64,000 bases of DNA from Anaeramoeba flamelloides. Taxonomy: Eukaryota > Metamonada > Anaeramoebidae. The position numbers were made by a program, and so were the translations under genes. Within the stretch, counting starts at the first letter, position 1, and the number at the start of each line of letters is the position of its first letter. The stretch is from assembly GCA_027625915.1 (NCBI GenBank), contig JANTQA010000060.1, positions 558,001 to 622,000 on the forward strand, given 5' to 3'. The notes beneath the pieces are model-generated. The model was not told the origin of the DNA and made no database searches. It saw nothing but the letters and a program-made list of their open reading frames with translations. This document shows, in pieces, positions 60,419 to 64,000 of the stretch.

Positions 60419-62479
60419 TTAATATGTTAATTGTTGAGAGTCGCTTTTACATAAAATACAAAGATTCAATTTGAAAAAAAAAAAAAAAGAATAATATATA
60501 AAAATTTTAAAATGAAGGGTAGTAAAATAAAAAAAAAAAAAAAAATTAGAAGTAACGGTAAATTTTACCAAATCGTTTTCTATTTCGAATTTTGCGCCAT
60601 AGGTATGCAGTAATTTTACAATATTTGAATGAGTAATTTGGTTATTATTTGCCAAAATATGAAGAGGTGTATTGCCTTCAATATTTTGCTCATTTACAAA
60701 TGAACCATTTTTAATAAAGTATTCAATATTTTTTAGATTCGGATTCTTCTTTTTACAAAGATAATGTAAAGGGGTATTACAATGCTTATCTTTTTTATTA
60801 AGATCCGCGCCTTGTGATACAAACCATTCAAGAATATTTTGATTTATTTTCTCTTTTTCACAAATTAAATGTAAGGCGGTTTTGAAATTTTCTTTTTCAA
60901 TATTATTAAGATCCTTTTGTTGAAATTGTAATTTAATTTCAGTTAAATCCATTTTTTCAATTGAGAAAAATTGTTTTGTTGTTAACAGAATGGGTTCAAT
61001 TTCGTTTTTGTTTGCGTTTTCGTTTAAGTTGTTGTTTTCATTTGAGTTTGTTTCTAAATAATCACACGCATATTCTTCATTTGCATCTAAATCTGTTTCT
61101 GAATCTGTTTCTGAATCTGAATCTGAGTCTGTTTCTGAATCTGAATCTGAATCTGAATCTGTTTCTGAATCTGAATCTGAATCTGAATCTGAATTTGGAT
61201 ATGTACAATGCTTTGCTTCTTCATCTTCGTCTGAATCTGAATCTGTTTCTGAATCTGAATCTGTTTCTGTTTCTGTTTCTGAATCTGAATAAAAATTAGG
61301 ATTTCTGTCCGCAATTTTTTGATCCCACATAGAGTGCATTATGTCTTGGTTTATAGAGAAATTCAGATTTTTGATCTGATCATCATTATCAAAAGTAAAA
61401 TTTGGATTTTTTTTTTTAACACTCCAATTCCTTCTTCTAAGTTTTGGCTTTTTAGTCTCAAGAAGGTCCTTTGATTTGAAATCGTTTTCTAATTGCCACT
61501 GGGAATTTCTTTTTGATTCTGGAAATTTTTTACTTTCAGAATGCAATTTGTTAGAAACAAAAGGTTTATTCACTTTAGAATTCGACAGAGCACTATTTTT
61601 ATAATTGTTGTCCATAGAACCAAAAGTGGGTTTCAAAATAGGTTTTGTTAACGATGGCGGTGGTACCAAGGTGGATGACAGTGGTAACAAGGTGGATGGC
61701 GGTGGTACATTTTTTGAACTTGTATTCATAGTTGATTTTTTGGTGGGAATAGTAGTGCTCTTTTGAAAATTTGGTTTATGATCATACAACGTATATTTTT
61801 GTTGTTGGAATTGTGTGTTTTGTTGTTTGAAAAAATTTTGGGTCTTTGGTTGTTGAAATGGATCTGTGGCTTTAAATTGTTGCTTTGAGCTAAAATTATC
61901 ATGATTTATATTTTGATTGGAAAATAGATTATTATAAGAACGATTATTGTTATTGTTATTGTTATTGCTATTGCTATTGCTATTGTTATTTTCATTAAAG
62001 ACATTGCTCTTATAATTTGTTGTCTTGAATGTTGGTTTTTGTTTTTGTTTTTTGATAAAGGTATTGTCTTTTTTTGTTTTTGTTATATTTTCATCTTTTG
62101 AATTTTCTTTTGTTTTTGCAAATTGAGAAAGGTCATTAAGAGACAAACCCGATTGAGAGAATTTGTGTTTGTTCGGACTTTGCTTATAAGAAAACATATC
62201 ATTTAATCCTTTTTTATGAAATTCTTTTTGCTTAAAAATAGAATTTGTGCTTGTTCCTGTTTCTTTGCCCTGAGAACCAGAAAAAATGTTTTTCTGGTTT
62301 GTAAAGCCTCGTTCCAAAGAAATTTGAGTTTTTTGATTTGTTTGATTTGATGTTTCGTTTGGGTTTGTTTTGAAAGACAAAAAATTTTCAAAAGACTCAG
62401 CTAGTGCCTTTTGTAAGTCAAGATCTTCATTATCAAAATTGTAAGTTGGTTGAGTTGTTTTTTTTTTTTTTTTGCTCAT
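60419..62479 (-). CDS. UIM-containing, Ser/Asp-rich ankyrin-repeat protein
   Basis: A 686-residue frame beginning MSKKKKKTTQ. Residues 18-32 (EDLDLQKALAESFEN) fit a ubiquitin-interacting motif, with Leu22, Ala25 and Ser29 at the key positions. A Lys/Gln/Asn-rich disordered region follows, with an Asn/Ser run (about 163-180) and a proline segment (about 258-277). An acidic Ser-Asp/Glu-Thr tract is at about 393-463. Three ankyrin repeats follow at about 528-561, 562-596 and 597-632, with KTALHLI, NTPLHYL and NTPLHIL. A ubiquitin-reading scaffold is a reasonable inference. From residue 638 on the frame runs through T-homopolymer (Phe runs) and looks like read-through into an intron. A donor GTAAAA lies right after Leu637 (60568), but the next convincing exon was not found, so the true C-terminus is uncertain. 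Confidence 0.8.
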   Translation of the reverse strand: MSKKKKKTTQPTYNFDNEDLDLQKALAESFENFLSFKTNPNETSNQTNQKTQISLERGFTNQKNIFSGSQGKETGTSTNSIFKQKEFHKKGLNDMFSYKQSPNKHKFSQSGLSLNDLSQFAKTKENSKDENITKTKKDNTFIKKQKQKPTFKTTNYKSNVFNENNNSNSNSNNNNNNNNRSYNNLFSNQNINHDNFSSKQQFKATDPFQQPKTQNFFKQQNTQFQQQKYTLYDHKPNFQKSTTIPTKKSTMNTSSKNVPPPSTLLPLSSTLVPPPSLTKPILKPTFGSMDNNYKNSALSNSKVNKPFVSNKLHSESKKFPESKRNSQWQLENDFKSKDLLETKKPKLRRRNWSVKKKNPNFTFDNDDQIKNLNFSINQDIMHSMWDQKIADRNPNFYSDSETETETDSDSETDSDSDEDEEAKHCTYPNSDSDSDSDSETDSDSDSDSETDSDSDSETDSETDLDANEEYACDYLETNSNENNNLNENANKNEIEPILLTTKQFFSIEKMDLTEIKLQFQQKDLNNIEKENFKTALHLICEKEKINQNILEWFVSQGADLNKKDKHCNTPLHYLCKKKNPNLKNIEYFIKNGSFVNEQNIEGNTPLHILANNNQITHSNIVKLLHTYGAKFEIENDLVKFTVTSNFFFFFYFTTLHFKIFIYYSFFFFFKLNLCILCKSDSQQLTY
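61089..61299 (-). repeat. GAATCT/GAATCTGTTTCT-type minisatellite coding Ser-Asp and Glu-Thr
   Basis: About 210 bases of six-base units (on the + strand gaatct, tctgtt) encode alternating Ser-Asp and Glu-Thr. It is interrupted once by a non-repetitive stretch near 61195-61230. Unit shuffling makes it likely to vary in length between strains. Confidence 0.9.
61939..61992 (-). repeat. AAC/AAT triplet run coding polyasparagine
   Basis: Trinucleotide repeats (ttgttattg on the + strand) encode Asn with a few Ser inside the UIM/ankyrin protein. Confidence 0.8.
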
Positions 62480-63419
62480 TGTTTCTTATAGTGATCCGAA
62501 ATTTGTCAACAAGGTTGAGGCCAAACTCATTTTCTTGCGTCATTAAAACAAGAAATACTTTACAAATTTATTTTTCTGAATTTGAAGAGAAAAACAAAAG
62601 TTCCAAAGAATCAATAAAAATGAAAAAATGATCTCTTGTTTGGATTGCCATTGAAAACAATCATATCACGTTGAGAAAGTATTACACCTTAACAAGGTTT
62701 TAAAACCATTTGAAAAAGCTGTAAATTATCTGGAGGTTTCTGAAAGGTTTTTTTCTGACTTAAAGGTTTGTAAAAGTGATTAGTTCGAGAAAAGGAGTGA
62801 GATTTTTTATAGCGGTTTAAATCTCAGAGTTTTCATTGTTTTTTGGTTTATTAGGGTGTACCAAATCTCTTTTTCATTTTTAGTGAATTTTTGGAAACTG
62901 TTTATTCTTGAATTGTAATTTTCACTAAAACACAAGGTGTTCCAAATGAATGTACAAGTGCTCACCTACTGATATTCATGGAATGAATTTGAAAAAACTT
63001 TTTACATTAGTTTCCTTTTCATTTTTCTAATTTAGATCCAATATTCCAACTTACATCAACGTATCTAAAAATGATCTTGAAATTTTTTTGTTTTTTTTGT
63101 TAAAATTTTTGATTTTAAAAAAAGGTATTTTCTCTTATCTCTTGACGTTTAAACACACACCAAATTCCTTTCTTTTTTAAATACAATAGAGTCTTACAAT
63201 ATACACCAAATTTATCAGCAGGGTTCTTGGCGCATTAGAGACTTCTCAGAAAAGTATCAAACAGAAAAAATATAATTTTAAAAAAAAAAGAAAAATAAAA
63301 AGGAACATTTTGATACATGTTTTTTGACTCGTTAAAAATACATCGAAAAAAATTTCTTAAAAGTTTTGTTATGTTAACACCAAAACAGAATTTTCGAAAA
63401 AGTGAGTTATTGTTTACAA

Positions 63420-63495
63420 ACTCTTTTGGGTAAATAAAAAAAAAGGAAATGGAGTGGAAAAATTTTTTCTAATTTATCCCATAAATACCAGTATT
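63420..63495 (+). repeat. Right-end fragment of family D
   Basis: The sequence GTGGAAAAATTTTTTCTAA followed by ATCCCATAAATACCAGTA matches the right end of the small GGTATTT elements. A matching left end was not found with confidence. Confidence 0.4.
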
Positions 63496-63734
63496 CTGGT
63501 TCTCAAAGAGTTAATTCTATTGAATAAAATCTTTATTTTAAACTTCAGCAAATTGAATTGTTGAGTATTTCATGTTTCCTGCTTGAATTTATGATTAAAT
63601 TTCAAAACCTTTTAGAATTTTTTAATTTAGTGTACAGATTATTGTTTAAAAATTAAATTCTTTTAGTTGGATTTGATCTTTATAGGGATTCGCGTTCTAC
63701 TAAGAGAACTCAAAAATTAAATTATGTTGATGTT

Positions 63735-64000
63735 GAGTGTAAATCATAGTCTTGACTAATGGTCCAATTGTCTCTAAAAAATTTGAGTAGTCAAGTATTA
63801 TTATTTATTTATTTCATGGATATAAAATTATCCTTTGTATTTGTAAAAAACCCAATAATTTCAGAAAAAAAATGAAAATTTCAGACAAATGAAAAGCTCA
63901 AATTTTCAATATTCAGACTCCAAAGCTGTAAAATATCTTTCTTAAATTTGTCTCAAAATGTAGATTATTCACTAAAAAATTCATTTTTCTCAAAAAATCG
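63735..64000 (+). repeat. Dispersed repeat H, copy 2 (runs off the window)
   Basis: Second copy of the 7800-8075 repeat. It reaches the window end, so its right boundary is unknown. Confidence 0.6.

Larger units (their letters stand above)
62480..64000. other. Upstream region of the UIM/ankyrin gene
   Basis: It contains a family D fragment (63420-63495) and repeat H copy 2. No gene starts here on either strand that I can support. Confidence 0.5.

Noticed and set aside
60961-61314. Frames on both strands made of Leu-Asn or Gln-Ile repeats
   Set aside because: They are other-frame readings of the Ser-Asp minisatellite in the UIM/ankyrin gene.

Overview
The window is nuclear DNA from a very AT-rich microbial eukaryote. 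The evidence is spliceosomal introns of roughly 110-215 bases with GT...AG ends, a tRNA with internal A and B boxes, and eukaryote-only proteins: Arf-type GTPase, NAA50-type acetyltransferase, GINS subunit, F-box, UIM/ankyrin and TKL kinase. By eye, non-coding DNA is far above 75% A+T, with long homopolymers, while exons are clearly richer in G+C. Lys-, Gln-, Asn- and Ser/Asp-rich protein tracts and an iron-sulfur flavoprotein typical of anaerobes suggest a free-living, possibly anaerobic amoeba-like protist (for example Anaeramoeba, or an Entamoeba- or dictyostelid-like genome). The exact lineage is inference.

Layout: nine protein-coding loci and one tRNA are scattered over 64 kb. In order they are: NAA50-like acetyltransferase (+, 4.4 kb), a large lysine-rich protein of unknown function (+, 9.5-12.9 kb), a three-exon iron-sulfur flavoprotein / FMN reductase (+, 17.6-18.5 kb), a GINS PSF1 subunit with a long low-complexity tail (+, 24.5-26.0 kb), tRNA-Lys(UUU) (+, 31.4 kb), a three-exon Arf/Arl1-type GTPase (+, 33.7-34.6 kb), an F-box protein fused to a multi-pass TMEM185-like membrane domain (-, 42.6-44.0 kb), a small unknown protein (-, 47.7 kb), the terminal exon of an ankyrin-TKL kinase (-, 54.5-55.7 kb) and a UIM / Ser-Asp-rich / ankyrin protein (-, 60.4-62.5 kb). 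The genes are unrelated housekeeping or signalling functions with no operon-like arrangement.

The long intergenic stretches are not empty. They hold several families of short non-autonomous DNA elements recognised only by comparing the window with itself. These include a 545-bp terminal-inverted-repeat family with three good and two decayed copies (one split by an insertion), a 390-bp family in two opposite copies, a roughly 500-bp family in five copies, and small GGTATTT-ended elements. Single elements have well-defined ends: an 820-bp foldback element with 248-bp arms and TAA duplications, a 401-bp element with TATAA duplications, and two elements flanked by TTAA. Two clusters of modular hairpins near 26.3-27.1 and 39.0-39.3 kb share palindromic modules and are the least explained structures here. 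I saw no CRISPR array, rRNA, retrovirus-like or other virus-like element.
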